Positions 15,869-23,977 of a DNA stretch of 34,489 nt are shown here, piece after piece. A program made the translations under genes and the position numbers. Below the pieces are notes generated by a model. The model ran no database searches. It saw nothing but the letters and a program-made list of their open reading frames with translations, and was not told the origin of the DNA. The stretch lies in assembly GCA_945948915.1 (NCBI GenBank), contig CAMFCQ010000023.1:1-34489 (forward strand). Direction: 5' to 3'. Numbering within the stretch: position 1 is the first letter of the stretch; each line of letters opens with the position of its first letter. The stretch is from an uncultured Clostridia bacterium (GTDB lineage: Bacteria > Bacillota > Clostridia > Christensenellales > Aristaeellaceae).

Positions 15869-17959
15869 ATGCCCGGTCAAACGAAGAAGGCTCCGCAGAA
15901 GCTGAAGATTTTCGAGCTTGATCCGAGTCTGACGGCTTATGAAGGCGACATTAACGACCGCGTTGGCAGATATAAGGCCAGAAAGAAGGCGCTGCTTGGC
16001 AAGGAACAGACCCTGTCTGATTTTGCCAGCGGCTATCTGTACTATGGCCTGCACAAGGTCAAGGGCGGCTGGGTGTACCGCGAGTGGGCGCCAGCCGCGA
16101 AGGAGATGCACCTGATCGGCGATTTCAATGGCTGGGATCGCACGGCGCATCCGATGACGCCCGTGGGCGACGGCAGCTGGGAGGTGCAGATCAAGGGCGT
16201 TCACACCATCAAGCATCTCTCCCGCTATAAGGTGGCCGTGACCCATCAGGACGGCGTGACCGAGGACCGCATCCCGCTCTATGCCCGCTATGTCAAGCAG
16301 GACAAGGAGAGCAACGGCTTCAACGCCGTGGTCTGGAATCCGCGCAAGACCTTTGCGTGGACGGACGAGAAGTTCAAGCCGGCCAAAAACATCCCGCCGA
16401 TCATCTATGAATCCCACGTCGGCATGGCAACGGAAAAGGAGCGCGTGGGCACCTATCTGGAGTTCATGACGGATATTCTGCCGCGCATCAAGGCGGACGG
16501 CTACAACACCGTGCAGCTGATGGCGATCATGGAGCATCCGTATTACGCCAGCTTCGGCTATCAGGTGAGCAATTTCTTCGCCGCGTCCTCCTGGTACGGC
16601 ACGCCGGACGACCTCAAGGCGATGATCAACGAGGCGCACCGCCTCGGCCTGAGTGTGCTGCTGGATGTGGTGCACTCCCATGCAGTCAAGAACACCGCCG
16701 AGGGCATCAACTGCTTTGACGGCACGGTGGAGCAGTTCTTCCACGCAGGCGGCAAGGGCGACCATCCGGCCTGGGGCAGCAAGTGCTTTGATTACGGCCG
16801 CACGGGCGTGCTACACTTCCTGCTGTCCAACGTGAAATTCTGGATGGACGAGTATCACTTCGACGGCTTCCGCTTTGACGGCGTGACCAGCATGCTCTAT
16901 CACGATCACGGCCTGGGCACCGCCTTCTCCAGCAACGCGCAGTACTTCTCCATGAACACCGACGTGGACGCTGTGACCTACCTGATGCTGGCCACAGACC
17001 TGATCCACAGCTACAAGAAGGGCGCCGTCGCCATCGCGGAGGACATGAGCGCGATGCCGGGCATGTGCCTGCCCATCAAGGACGGCGGCATCGGCTTTGA
17101 CTACCGCCTGTCCATGGGCCTGCCGGACTTCTTCATCAAGACGATCAAGGAGAAGCAGGACGGCCACTGGGACATCAGCAAGATGTACTGGGAGCTGATC
17201 GCGCGCCGCAATCAGGAGAAGGTCATCGGCTACGCGGAATCCCACGATCAGGCGCTGGTGGGCGACAAGACCATCATGTTCCGCCTGGCGGACAAGGAAA
17301 TGTACACCGGCATGGACCGCGCGAGCCAGAACATGCTCGTTGACCGCGCCGTCGCGCTGCACAAGATGATCCGCCTGGTGACCATCGGCGCGGGCGGCGA
17401 GGGCTACCTCAACTTCATGGGCAACGAGTTCGGCCATCCGGAGTGGATCGACTTCCCGCGCGAGGGCAACGGCTGGAGCTTCAAGTATGCCCGCCGCCAG
17501 TGGAGCCTCGCGGACAACGGCTTTTTGCGCTACGAGTTGCTGGGCAACTTCGACAAGGCGATGATTCAGCTGGTCAAGGACTACAACGTGATGAGCGCCG
17601 GTATGGCCAACTGCCTGCGCCAGCACGAGAGCGACCAGCTGCTGGCCTTTGAGCGCGGCGGCTGCATCTTCCTGTTCAACTTCCATCCGACCAATTCCCA
17701 GCCGGGCATGTTTGTCAACGCGCCGGAGCACGGCGATTACAAGGTGATCCTCTCCTCGGACGACAAGCAGTTCGGCGGATTTGACCGCATCGACAAGGAA
17801 ACCGTCTATCACACCTGGTCGCACGATCCGCAGCTGGGCGACGGCTTTGCCATCTATCTGCCGGCGCGCACGGCGGTGGTGCTGCAGAAGGTGGAGCGCA
17901 TCGAGGAAGAAAAACCCGCAGCGAAGCGGAAAAAGACCGATAAGAACGAAGAAAAGTAA
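15869..17959 (+). CDS. glgB: 1,4-alpha-glucan branching enzyme (eukaryote-like GH13)
   Basis: A 696-residue glycogen branching enzyme that cuts alpha-1,4 chains and rejoins them as alpha-1,6 branches. An N-terminal CBM48-like domain (about 60-160, YREWAPAAKEMHLIGDFNGW) precedes the GH13 barrel. Catalytic residues are Asp337 (DGFRFDGV), Glu391 (AIAEDMSAMPGM) and Asp460 (YAESHDQ); the DVVHSHA region is also present. The wording YESHVGMATEKERVGTY, QLMAIMEHPYYASFGYQV and MGNEFGHPEWIDFPREGN is that of the plant/animal-type branching enzymes, found in a minority of bacteria, rather than of the E. coli type. The C-terminus adds a lysine-rich tail (KPAAKRKKTDKNEEK). The ATG at 15869 has GAAGAGG upstream; the longer in-frame start at 15719 overlaps the promoter. 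The next gene follows after 18 bases. Confidence 0.95.
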   Translation: MPGQTKKAPQKLKIFELDPSLTAYEGDINDRVGRYKARKKALLGKEQTLSDFASGYLYYGLHKVKGGWVYREWAPAAKEMHLIGDFNGWDRTAHPMTPVGDGSWEVQIKGVHTIKHLSRYKVAVTHQDGVTEDRIPLYARYVKQDKESNGFNAVVWNPRKTFAWTDEKFKPAKNIPPIIYESHVGMATEKERVGTYLEFMTDILPRIKADGYNTVQLMAIMEHPYYASFGYQVSNFFAASSWYGTPDDLKAMINEAHRLGLSVLLDVVHSHAVKNTAEGINCFDGTVEQFFHAGGKGDHPAWGSKCFDYGRTGVLHFLLSNVKFWMDEYHFDGFRFDGVTSMLYHDHGLGTAFSSNAQYFSMNTDVDAVTYLMLATDLIHSYKKGAVAIAEDMSAMPGMCLPIKDGGIGFDYRLSMGLPDFFIKTIKEKQDGHWDISKMYWELIARRNQEKVIGYAESHDQALVGDKTIMFRLADKEMYTGMDRASQNMLVDRAVALHKMIRLVTIGAGGEGYLNFMGNEFGHPEWIDFPREGNGWSFKYARRQWSLADNGFLRYELLGNFDKAMIQLVKDYNVMSAGMANCLRQHESDQLLAFERGGCIFLFNFHPTNSQPGMFVNAPEHGDYKVILSSDDKQFGGFDRIDKETVYHTWSHDPQLGDGFAIYLPARTAVVLQKVERIEEEKPAAKRKKTDKNEEK

Positions 17960-17977
17960 ACTGGAGAACCGACATTG

Positions 17978-18862
17978 ATGAACCGTTTCAACAACAAAAG
18001 GGCGCTGCTTGCCGTGATGCTGCTGGCGCTTGTGCTCGTGCTGGTGACGGGCGATGAATCCAAGGCAGAAACGGCGTACCGTCCGATCCCGCTGGAGGCG
18101 GAGACCGGCCGCGTGCCCAAGCCGGAGTGCTATCTGCCGGACATGGGCGGCTACGAAGACGGCAGCCTGAGCGTGAGGATGGAGACGATGCGCGTCCATG
18201 AGACCAACGTCCTGATTGCGCGCGTCAAGATTGTCGATCCCTCGCAGCTGCGCACGGCGATGGCGGCCCGCTACGGCACCAATACCATCGTACTGCCGGA
18301 CAGGATGGCCAGGCGCGCGAACGCCGTGCTGGCGATCAACGGCGATTTCTTCAACTTCAACTCCACCGGTTATCTGGTGCGCCAGGGCCAGCTCTATCGT
18401 GACAAGACGCATGAGACGTACGATGTGCTGATTATCGATGAGAACGCGGACTTCCACATTCTCATCGATCCGACGCCGGAGGACACGCACGGCTTTGAGG
18501 GGACGATCATCAATTCGTTCAACTTCGGCCCGGCGCTGGTCAAGGATGGCGAGGTTGTGCAGACCACCAAGCGGATGAACGTGGGCCTGGAGAAGGAGAC
18601 GCAGCGCATGGGCATCGGTCAGCTGGGCCCGCTGGAGTACATCTGCGTGGCGACCGACGGCCCGGAGCAGAAGGGCAGCGACGGCCTGACGATCCCGGAG
18701 TTTGCGCAGCTGATGAAGGATCTGGGTGCGATTCAGGCATATAACCTGGACGGCGGCGGATCCAGTGCCATGATGCTGGGCGGCGAGAAGATCAACGCAG
18801 GCATGAGCCGAAAGATGCGCGCGATCTGCGATATCCTGTATTTTTCGACGCTTGAGGAATAA
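17978..18862 (+). CDS. Secreted phosphodiester glycosidase (NAGPA domain) protein
   Basis: A 294-residue exported protein. Residues 1-30 form a signal peptide or anchor (RALLAVMLLALVLVLVTG). The rest is a NAGPA/phosphodiester glycosidase domain, the family of the uncovering enzyme that removes N-acetylglucosamine from phosphodiesters; bacterial members are thought to act on cell-wall or exopolysaccharide sugars. Hallmarks are LAINGDFFNFNSTGYLVRQG (about 110-130), the FGPALVKDGEV segment and the closing NLDGGGSSAMML motif. The start is the ATG at 17978, with GGAG upstream; a TTG at 17975 is also in frame. It lies 18 bases behind glgB and is probably co-transcribed with it, with a terminator at 18871-18897. 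Confidence 0.85.
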   Translation: MNRFNNKRALLAVMLLALVLVLVTGDESKAETAYRPIPLEAETGRVPKPECYLPDMGGYEDGSLSVRMETMRVHETNVLIARVKIVDPSQLRTAMAARYGTNTIVLPDRMARRANAVLAINGDFFNFNSTGYLVRQGQLYRDKTHETYDVLIIDENADFHILIDPTPEDTHGFEGTIINSFNFGPALVKDGEVVQTTKRMNVGLEKETQRMGIGQLGPLEYICVATDGPEQKGSDGLTIPEFAQLMKDLGAIQAYNLDGGGSSAMMLGGEKINAGMSRKMRAICDILYFSTLEE

Positions 18863-18870
18863 CCCCTGAG

Positions 18871-18897
18871 TACCCGCCCGATGTGGCGGGTATTTTT
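18871..18897 (+). terminator. Terminator of the glgB operon
   Basis: A perfect 8-bp stem, TACCCGCC with GGCGGGTA, around a six-base loop, is followed by TTTTT, nine bases past the stop codon. Confidence 0.9.
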
Positions 18898-19000
18898 AGA
18901 AGCAGGGATATGCGCGAATCCTCGTGCGCGAGATGGCGAGAGCTGCAAGGCTGCTCGGAAGTGGGCGCGCACGGCGCGCTTTGGAGAAAAGAGGTTTATG

Positions 19001-19759
19001 ATGAAGACGGTACTGCTGATGGGCGATCTCACCGGCCGCAGCCGCGTGGCGCTGCGGATGCTCTGCACCGTGCTGGAGGCGCGCGGGCACGAGGTGCTGA
19101 TGCTGCCGACCGCGCTGATTTCCAACACGCTGAACCTGGGCAGGCATGCGGCGTTGGACACGACGGCGTATCTGCTGAAGAGCCTTGAGACATGGCAGGC
19201 GCTGGGGCTCCATGCGGATCTGGCGTACATCGGCTACATCACGGGCATGGAGCAGGCGCAGAAGCTGGCCGCCGTGGCGGACGGCCTGCGCGCAAAGGGC
19301 GTGCCGGTGGTGCTCGATCCGATCCTGGGCGACGGCGGGGAACGATACAATTCCGTCAGCGAGGGCCAGGCGCAGGGCATGAAGCTGCTTGCGCAGCATG
19401 CCGACCTCATCACGCCGAACCTGACGGAGGCCTGCCTGCTTGCGGGCGAGGCGTATCACGAGGAAGGCGTGGAAGCGCTGGCTGCGCGTCTGGCGCAGAG
19501 CGGCTGCGATGTGCTGGTGACCAGCGGCAGAGCGGCGGACGGCGGCGACGCGGTCGTCGGCTGCGCGGCGGGCAGGACGTTTGTCCTTCCCTTTGAGCGC
19601 GTCCCCGGCCATCACTGGGGCACAGGCGATCTGTTCACCGGTCTGCTGATCGACGGCCTGCTCGCGGGCAAATTGCCTGAGGACGCTGCGCGCGCGGCGA
19701 GCGCCGGCGTGGCCAGGCAACTGCGCGGCGAAGGGGAGAACGTGCTGCCGCAGCCCTGA
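19001..19759 (+). CDS. Pyridoxal/pyridoxine kinase-like protein
   Basis: A 252-residue ribokinase-fold kinase of the PdxK/PdxY group, which phosphorylates B6 vitamers towards pyridoxal 5'-phosphate. Features: LLMGDLTGRSRVAL at the start, LPTALISNTLN, GYITGMEQ, VVLDPILGDGGERYNSV, LITPNLTEACLLAGE and the HHWGTGDLFTGLLIDGLL ATP/catalytic motif (GTGD). It is slightly shorter than E. coli PdxY. The start at 19001 (second of two adjacent ATGs) gives the better spacing from GAGAAAAGAGG. It stands 135 bases upstream of the iscR start, in front of a separate promoter. A PLP-making enzyme next to a PLP-dependent cysteine desulfurase is suggestive but may be chance. A GCGCGC/GCGCGC hairpin lies upstream (18964-18980). 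Confidence 0.82.
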   Translation: MKTVLLMGDLTGRSRVALRMLCTVLEARGHEVLMLPTALISNTLNLGRHAALDTTAYLLKSLETWQALGLHADLAYIGYITGMEQAQKLAAVADGLRAKGVPVVLDPILGDGGERYNSVSEGQAQGMKLLAQHADLITPNLTEACLLAGEAYHEEGVEALAARLAQSGCDVLVTSGRAADGGDAVVGCAAGRTFVLPFERVPGHHWGTGDLFTGLLIDGLLAGKLPEDAARAASAGVARQLRGEGENVLPQP

Positions 19760-19799
19760 CGCCTGGCGCGCGGCGTCGCGGAGGCTGTATAATTCCTAC

Positions 19800-19847
19800 T
19801 GAATTCGTAGAAAATAGCTTAAATCCTATTGACGGAGTATGAATTCG
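19800..19847 (+). promoter_or_regulatory. Repeated TGAATTCG, candidate IscR operator
   Basis: TGAATTCG occurs at 19800-19807 (within CTACTGAATTCGTAG, a near-palindrome) and again at 19840-19847 inside the -35/-10 spacer of the iscR promoter. The two are exactly 40 bp apart. Rrf2/IscR regulators usually autoregulate by binding such AT-centred inverted sites over the promoter. Confidence 0.5.
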
Positions 19848-19857
19848 GTGATATACT
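19829..19857 (+). promoter_or_regulatory. Promoter of the isc operon
   Basis: TTGACG (19829-19834), 17-bp spacer, TATACT (19852-19857), 36 bases before the iscR ATG. This is a strong sigma-A match. Confidence 0.85.
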
Positions 19858-19893
19858 CTCTCATGTGACAAAAATCGACGGGAGGAACGCGCC

Positions 19894-20325
19894 ATGATGA
19901 TCTCCACCAAAGGCCGGTATGCGCTGCGGATCATGGTCGATCTGGCGCAGCACGACGGCGACGAACCCGTCAGCGTGCGCGCGATTGCCCAGCGGCAGGA
20001 CATTTCCGGCAAGTACATGGAGCAGATCATCAGCGTGCTGACCCGCGCGGGGCTTTTGCGCAGCGTGCGCGGCGCGCAGGGCGGCTACCACCTGGCGTAT
20101 GCGCCCGGCGAGATCACCGTTGGCATGATCCTGCGGGCGACGGAGGGCGACCTCGCCCCGGCGGAGTGTGTGCTCGAAGGCGCGCAGCACTGCGACCGGC
20201 GCGGCGCATGCCCGTCGCGCACGGTGTTCTCCAAGGTGTACAGCGCCATCAACGAGGTGATCGACGGCGTGACGCTGCTGGAGCTGATGCCGGAGGACAG
20301 TGTCTCCGCATGCGGGACGGTCTGA
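19894..20325 (+). CDS. iscR: Rrf2-family Fe-S regulator (IscR-like)
   Basis: A 143-residue transcription regulator. The winged-helix N-terminus MMISTKGRYALRIMVDLA with SVRAIAQRQDISGKYMEQII and LRSVRGAQGGYHLA is classical Rrf2. Three cysteines, Cys92, Cys100 and Cys106 (Cx7Cx5C), occupy the place of the [2Fe-2S] ligands of IscR (Cx5Cx5C in E. coli), so it can probably sense Fe-S status. It is the first gene of iscR-iscS-iscU and likely represses its own operon through the TGAATTCG sites at 19800-19847. CymR-type Rrf2 proteins usually lack these cysteines, which supports the IscR assignment. Ribosome binding site GGGAGGA eight bases before the ATG. Confidence 0.9.
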   Translation: MMISTKGRYALRIMVDLAQHDGDEPVSVRAIAQRQDISGKYMEQIISVLTRAGLLRSVRGAQGGYHLAYAPGEITVGMILRATEGDLAPAECVLEGAQHCDRRGACPSRTVFSKVYSAINEVIDGVTLLELMPEDSVSACGTV

Positions 20326-20364
20326 TTCATTTCGCAATTCAATTTGGGAAGAGAGGATTTTCTC

Positions 20365-21537
20365 ATGATTTATATGGACAATGCCGCGACCACGCGGATG
20401 AGCGAGCGCGCCTTTGAGGCGATGCGCCCGTTCTTCATGGAGCAGTACGCCAACGCGGCGGGCACCTATTCCTTCGCCAACGCGAGCAAGGAGGCGGTGG
20501 AGAACGCGCGCAAGCAGATCGCGCGGGTCATCGGCGCGAAGCCGGCTGAGATTTTCTTCACCTGCGGCGGCACCGAGAGCGACAACTGGGCGCTCAAGGG
20601 CGTGGCCCAGGCGTATGCGGGCAAGGGGAAGCACATCATCATCTCCGCCATCGAGCATCACGCAATTCTGCACAGCGCGCAGGCGCTTGAAAAGCAGGGC
20701 TGGGATGTGACCGTGATGCCGGTGGACGAGTATGGCATGGTCTCCGCCGAGGCTATCGACGCGGCGATCCGCCCGGATACCGTGCTCGTCTCCATCATGG
20801 CGGCGAACAACGAGATCGGCACCATCCAGCCGCTTGCGGCCATTGGTGCGGTGTGCAAAAAGCACGGCGTGCTCTTCCACACCGACGCGGTGCAGGCGTT
20901 CGCGCACATCCCGCTCAATGTGGATGAGATGCACATCGATCTGCTCAGCGCCAGCGGCCACAAGTTCCATGGCCCCAAGGGCGTCGGCTTCCTGTATGTG
21001 CGCAAGGGCGTGAAGCTCACGCCGTTCATGGACGGCGGCGCGCAGGAGAAGAAGCGCCGTGCGGGCACGACCAATGTCCCGGGCATCGTGGGCATGGGTG
21101 CGGCGGCGGAGGAAGCCGCAGCGAACATGGAGGCCGCCATGGCGAAGGTCTCCGCGATCCGCGACCACATGATCGCGCGCATCGAGAAGGAGATTCCGTA
21201 CTGCCGCCTCAACGGCCACCGCACCGAGCGCCTGCCAGGCAACGTCAATTTCTGCTTCCGCTTCATCGAGGGCGAGGGCATGCTGATGCTGTTGGACGCG
21301 AACGGCATCTGCGCTTCCAGCGGCAGCGCCTGCACGAGCGGCTCGCTGGATCCGTCCCATGTGCTGCTGGCCATCGGTCTGCCGCATGAAATCGCGCACG
21401 GCTCCCTGCGCATGAGCCTGAGCGAGGCGACCACGATGGAGGAGGCCGACAAGGCGGTTGACGCGCTGCTTACGATCATTCCGAGACTGCGCAGCATGTC
21501 CCCGCTGTACGAGGACTTTGTCCGCCAGCAGGCGTAA
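20365..21537 (+). CDS. iscS: Cysteine desulfurase (NifS/IscS)
   Basis: A 390-residue PLP-dependent cysteine desulfurase that passes sulfur from cysteine to the Fe-S scaffold. Visible residues: YMDNAATTR at the N-terminus, GGTESDNWALKG, the PLP-stacking His in IEHHAI (98-99), HTDAVQAF, PLP-Lys200 in SGHKFHGPKG, and the sulfur-carrying Cys323 in SSGSACTSG. The short loop around the catalytic cysteine is that of the NifS/IscS class I type. The start at MIYMDNAATT is fixed by GAGAGG upstream; an in-frame ATG at 20344 lacks a site. It is the second gene of the isc operon, 39 bases after iscR and 53 before iscU. Confidence 0.95.
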   Translation: MIYMDNAATTRMSERAFEAMRPFFMEQYANAAGTYSFANASKEAVENARKQIARVIGAKPAEIFFTCGGTESDNWALKGVAQAYAGKGKHIIISAIEHHAILHSAQALEKQGWDVTVMPVDEYGMVSAEAIDAAIRPDTVLVSIMAANNEIGTIQPLAAIGAVCKKHGVLFHTDAVQAFAHIPLNVDEMHIDLLSASGHKFHGPKGVGFLYVRKGVKLTPFMDGGAQEKKRRAGTTNVPGIVGMGAAAEEAAANMEAAMAKVSAIRDHMIARIEKEIPYCRLNGHRTERLPGNVNFCFRFIEGEGMLMLLDANGICASSGSACTSGSLDPSHVLLAIGLPHEIAHGSLRMSLSEATTMEEADKAVDALLTIIPRLRSMSPLYEDFVRQQA

Positions 21538-21590
21538 GCATCCGGATATCACAACACCATCATAGAGAATTCTGACGGAGGCAAGCTGTT

Positions 21591-22028
21591 ATGTATACCG
21601 AAAAAGTGATGGATCACTTCATGCACCCGCGCAATGTCGGCGAGATCGAGAACGCCAGCGGCGTGGGCACCGTGGGCAACGCCAAGTGCGGCGACATCAT
21701 GCGCATCTATCTGGACATTGACGAGAACCAGGTCGTGCGCGACGCGAAGTTCAAGACCTTTGGCTGCGGCGCGGCGATCGCGACCAGCTCCATGGCGACG
21801 GAGCTGATCATCGGCAAGACCGTGCAGGACGCGCTGAAGGTCACCAACAAGGCGGTCATGGAGGCGCTGGACGGCCTGCCGCCGGTCAAGGTGCACTGCT
21901 CCCTGCTGGCCGAGCAGGCGGTGAACGCTGCACTGTGGGACTACGCCAAGAAGAATAACCTCACCATCGAGGGCCTCAAGCCGCCGGTTGACGACGTGGA
22001 CGAGCTCGAGGAAGAAGAGGAAGAGTAA
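21591..22028 (+). CDS. iscU: Fe-S cluster scaffold IscU/NifU
   Basis: A 145-residue scaffold on which iron and sulfide from IscS are assembled. The three ligand cysteines and the aspartate are present: Cys33 and Asp35 (KCGD), Cys59 (FGCGAAIATSS) and Cys103 (VHCSLLAE). The C-terminus ends in a long acidic tail (DVDELEEEEEE), which is a clostridial trait. It is the last gene of the isc operon. Its TAA stop codon (22026-22028) directly adjoins the terminal inverted repeat of the element at 22029-22223 and matches a TAA on the far side, so the element appears to have inserted exactly at the stop. Confidence 0.95.
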   Translation: MYTEKVMDHFMHPRNVGEIENASGVGTVGNAKCGDIMRIYLDIDENQVVRDAKFKTFGCGAAIATSSMATELIIGKTVQDALKVTNKAVMEALDGLPPVKVHCSLLAEQAVNAALWDYAKKNNLTIEGLKPPVDDVDELEEEEEE

Positions 22029-22223
22029 TACTATTCTCAAATAGAAACGAGCTATAAGCGCGAAGCGAAGAAGGGGTCTGGGGACTGGTCCCCAGGCTAG
22101 GGGTTTGGGGGATGAAATCCCCCAACGTCTCCATATCGCGAAGCGATCAAAGAAAAGCAGTCAGGGAGCGAAGCGTTACCTGACGGCCGGTTATTGCATG
22201 GCCGATTTTATTTGAGAGTAGTA
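22029..22223 (+). mobile_element. Complete 195-bp hairpin repeat with terminal inverted repeats (MITE-like)
   Basis: The ends are imperfect inverted repeats: TACTATTCTCAAATAGAAA on the left and, reversed, TACTACTCTCAAATAAAAT on the right (16 of 19 match). A TAA flanks each side (22026-22028 and 22224-22226), a possible 3-bp target duplication; TA is an alternative. Inside are stacked small hairpins: CTGGGGAC/GTCCCCAG, TTGGGGGAT/ATCCCCCAA, TCGCGAAGCGA, CAGTCAGG/CCTGACG and CGGCC/GGCCG. No ORF is present, so movement would need a transposase elsewhere. Internal modules recur at 7615-7745, 22246-22299, 25500-25592 and 28047-28168. Confidence 0.65.
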
Positions 22224-22245
22224 TAAAACGCAAACTCGCTTAAGA

Positions 22246-22300
22246 GCGCGCAAAGCAAAGAAGGAGTCTGAAGGACATTGTCCCTCAGACTCCCTTTTTT
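22246..22300. terminator. Repeat-derived hairpin terminator between iscU and guaB
   Basis: A partial copy of the dispersed repeat (GCGCGCAAAGCAAAGAAGG then a hairpin). The hairpin has GGAGTCTGA (22263-22271) paired with TCAGACTCC (22285-22293) and an inner GGAC/GTCC, followed by CTTTTTT on the plus strand. It can end isc transcription; on the minus strand, where guaB ends at 22322, the following tail is TTCTTTG, weaker. Confidence 0.7.
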
Positions 22301-22321
22301 GTTTCATTTGCTAAGCGCAGC

Positions 22322-23824
22322 TTAGACTTCCTTATTGGTGGTCTTGAGCACGACGTCGTGCGCGCCGCCCTCGACGATGGAGACGGCGGAGACGAGCGTC
22401 AGGCGGGCCTTCTGCTGCAGCTCCGGAATGGAGAGCGCGCCGCAGTTGCACATGGTGGAGCGAACCTTCGCCAGCGTGATGTGCACGTTGTCGGAGAGCT
22501 TGCCGGCGTAGGTGACGTAGGAATCGACGCCTTCCTCAAACTTGAGCTTCTTGTCGCCGCCCAGGTCGTAGCGCTGCCAGTTGCGCGCGCGGTTGGAGCC
22601 CTCGCCCCAATATTCCTTCATCAGCGTGCCGTTGACATTGACCTTCGCGGACGGGCTCTCGTCGAAGCGGGCGAAGTAGCGGCCCAGCATCACGAAGTCC
22701 GCGCCCATGGCCAGCGCCAGCGTCAGGTGATGATCGTGCACGATGCCGCCGTCGGAGCAGACCGGAACGTAGATGCCGGTTTCCTCGAAGTACTCGTCGC
22801 GGGCCTTGCAGACCTCAATCAGCGCGGTCGCCTGGCCGCGGCCGATGCCCTTGGTCTCACGGGTGATGCAGATGGAGCCGCCGCCGATGCCGACCTTGAT
22901 GAAGTCCGCGCCGCAGTCGGCCAGGAAGCGGAAGCCCTCGCGGTCAACGACGTTGCCCGCGCCGATCTTCACGCTGTCGCCGTAGTTCTCGCGAACCCAG
23001 GCGATGGTGCGCTTCTGCCACTCGGAGAAGCCCTCGGAGGAGTCGATGCACAGCACGTCCACGCCGGCCTCAAGCAGCGCCGGAACGCGCTCGGCGTAGT
23101 CGCGGGTGTTGATGCCCGCGCCGACGACGTAGCGCTTGTTGGCGTCCAGCAGCTCCATCGGGTTCTTCTTGTGGGAGTCATAGTCCTTGCGGAAGACGAA
23201 GGAGGACAGGCGGCCGTCCTTGGTGACGATCGGCAGAGAGTTCAGCTTGTGATCCCAGATGATGTCGTTGGCTTCCTTCAGGGAGGTGCCCTCCGGCGCG
23301 GTGACGAGCTTGCCCAGCGGAGTCATGAACTCGGAAACCTTGGTAGCGGTGTCCATGCGGCTGACGCGGTAGTCGCGGCTGGTGACGATGCCCAGCAGCT
23401 TGCCGTTGGCGGTGCCGTCCTCGGTGACGGCGACGGTGGAGTGACCGGTCTTTTCCTTCAGCGCGAGGATGTCCGCGAGGGTCTGATCCGGGCGGATGTT
23501 GGAATTGCTGGTGACAAAGCCCGCCTTGTAGCCCTTGACGGCGGCGACCATCGCGGCCTCGTCCTCAATGCTCTGGGAGCCGTAGATGAAGGACACGCCG
23601 CCCTCCTGCGCCAGCGCGATGGCCAGGTCCTTGCCGGAAACGGCCTGCATGATCGCGGAGACCATCGGGATCTTCATGGTGATCGCGGACTTTTCGCCCT
23701 TCTTATAACGCACGAGCGGCGTCTCCAGATTCACGTTGTCCGGGATGCACTCTGCGGAGGAGTAGCCCGGCACGAGCAGGTACTCGTTGAACGTATGGGA
23801 CGGTTCAGAGAAATAGTAAGCCAT
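22322..23824 (-). CDS. guaB: IMP dehydrogenase
   Basis: A 500-residue IMP dehydrogenase, which oxidises IMP to XMP with NAD+, the first committed step to GMP. The barrel starts with EYLLVPGYS and contains two CBS domains (about 105-225), the [16 protein letters not shown] loop with nucleophile Cys319, and [26 protein letters not shown]. The active-site flap region reads [13 protein letters not shown] and YVTYAGKL, the version seen in many Clostridia rather than the GMGS-type flap. It is the last of the purine genes in the window, but a strong promoter at 23886-23914 and the 420-bp spacer with a tandem repeat indicate separate control. Confidence 0.96.
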   Translation of the reverse strand: MAYYFSEPSHTFNEYLLVPGYSSAECIPDNVNLETPLVRYKKGEKSAITMKIPMVSAIMQAVSGKDLAIALAQEGGVSFIYGSQSIEDEAAMVAAVKGYKAGFVTSNSNIRPDQTLADILALKEKTGHSTVAVTEDGTANGKLLGIVTSRDYRVSRMDTATKVSEFMTPLGKLVTAPEGTSLKEANDIIWDHKLNSLPIVTKDGRLSSFVFRKDYDSHKKNPMELLDANKRYVVGAGINTRDYAERVPALLEAGVDVLCIDSSEGFSEWQKRTIAWVRENYGDSVKIGAGNVVDREGFRFLADCGADFIKVGIGGGSICITRETKGIGRGQATALIEVCKARDEYFEETGIYVPVCSDGGIVHDHHLTLALAMGADFVMLGRYFARFDESPSAKVNVNGTLMKEYWGEGSNRARNWQRYDLGGDKKLKFEEGVDSYVTYAGKLSDNVHITLAKVRSTMCNCGALSIPELQQKARLTLVSAVSIVEGGAHDVVLKTTNKEV

Positions 23825-23885
23825 GACAATCTTCCCCTCTCTCTTATGTCTTTATACTGAAGCGGTGAATGGTTTAATGTTGCCG

Positions 23886-23914
23886 ATTATACCACGGTTT
23901 GATTCTGCTGACAA
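23886..23914 (-). promoter_or_regulatory. Promoter of guaB
   Basis: On the minus strand, TTGTCA (23914-23909), 17-bp spacer, perfect TATAAT (23891-23886), giving a leader of about 55 bases. The -35 hexamer TTGTCA is the same as in the purE promoter. Confidence 0.85.
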
Positions 23915-23948
23915 CCCCGTATTTCCAAATCACGCGGGAAATACGGGG
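23915..23948. promoter_or_regulatory. 12-bp perfect inverted repeat abutting the guaB -35
   Basis: CCCCGTATTTCC (23915-23926) and GGAAATACGGGG (23937-23948) form a perfect 12-bp stem around a ten-base loop, ending exactly where the -35 hexamer starts. On the plus strand a T-rich TTTATTCT follows, on the minus strand no U-run. It may be a terminator for the upstream purine operon or a binding site above guaB. Confidence 0.5.
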
Positions 23949-23977
23949 TTTATTCTATCAATCGATTATAGGCGTAA

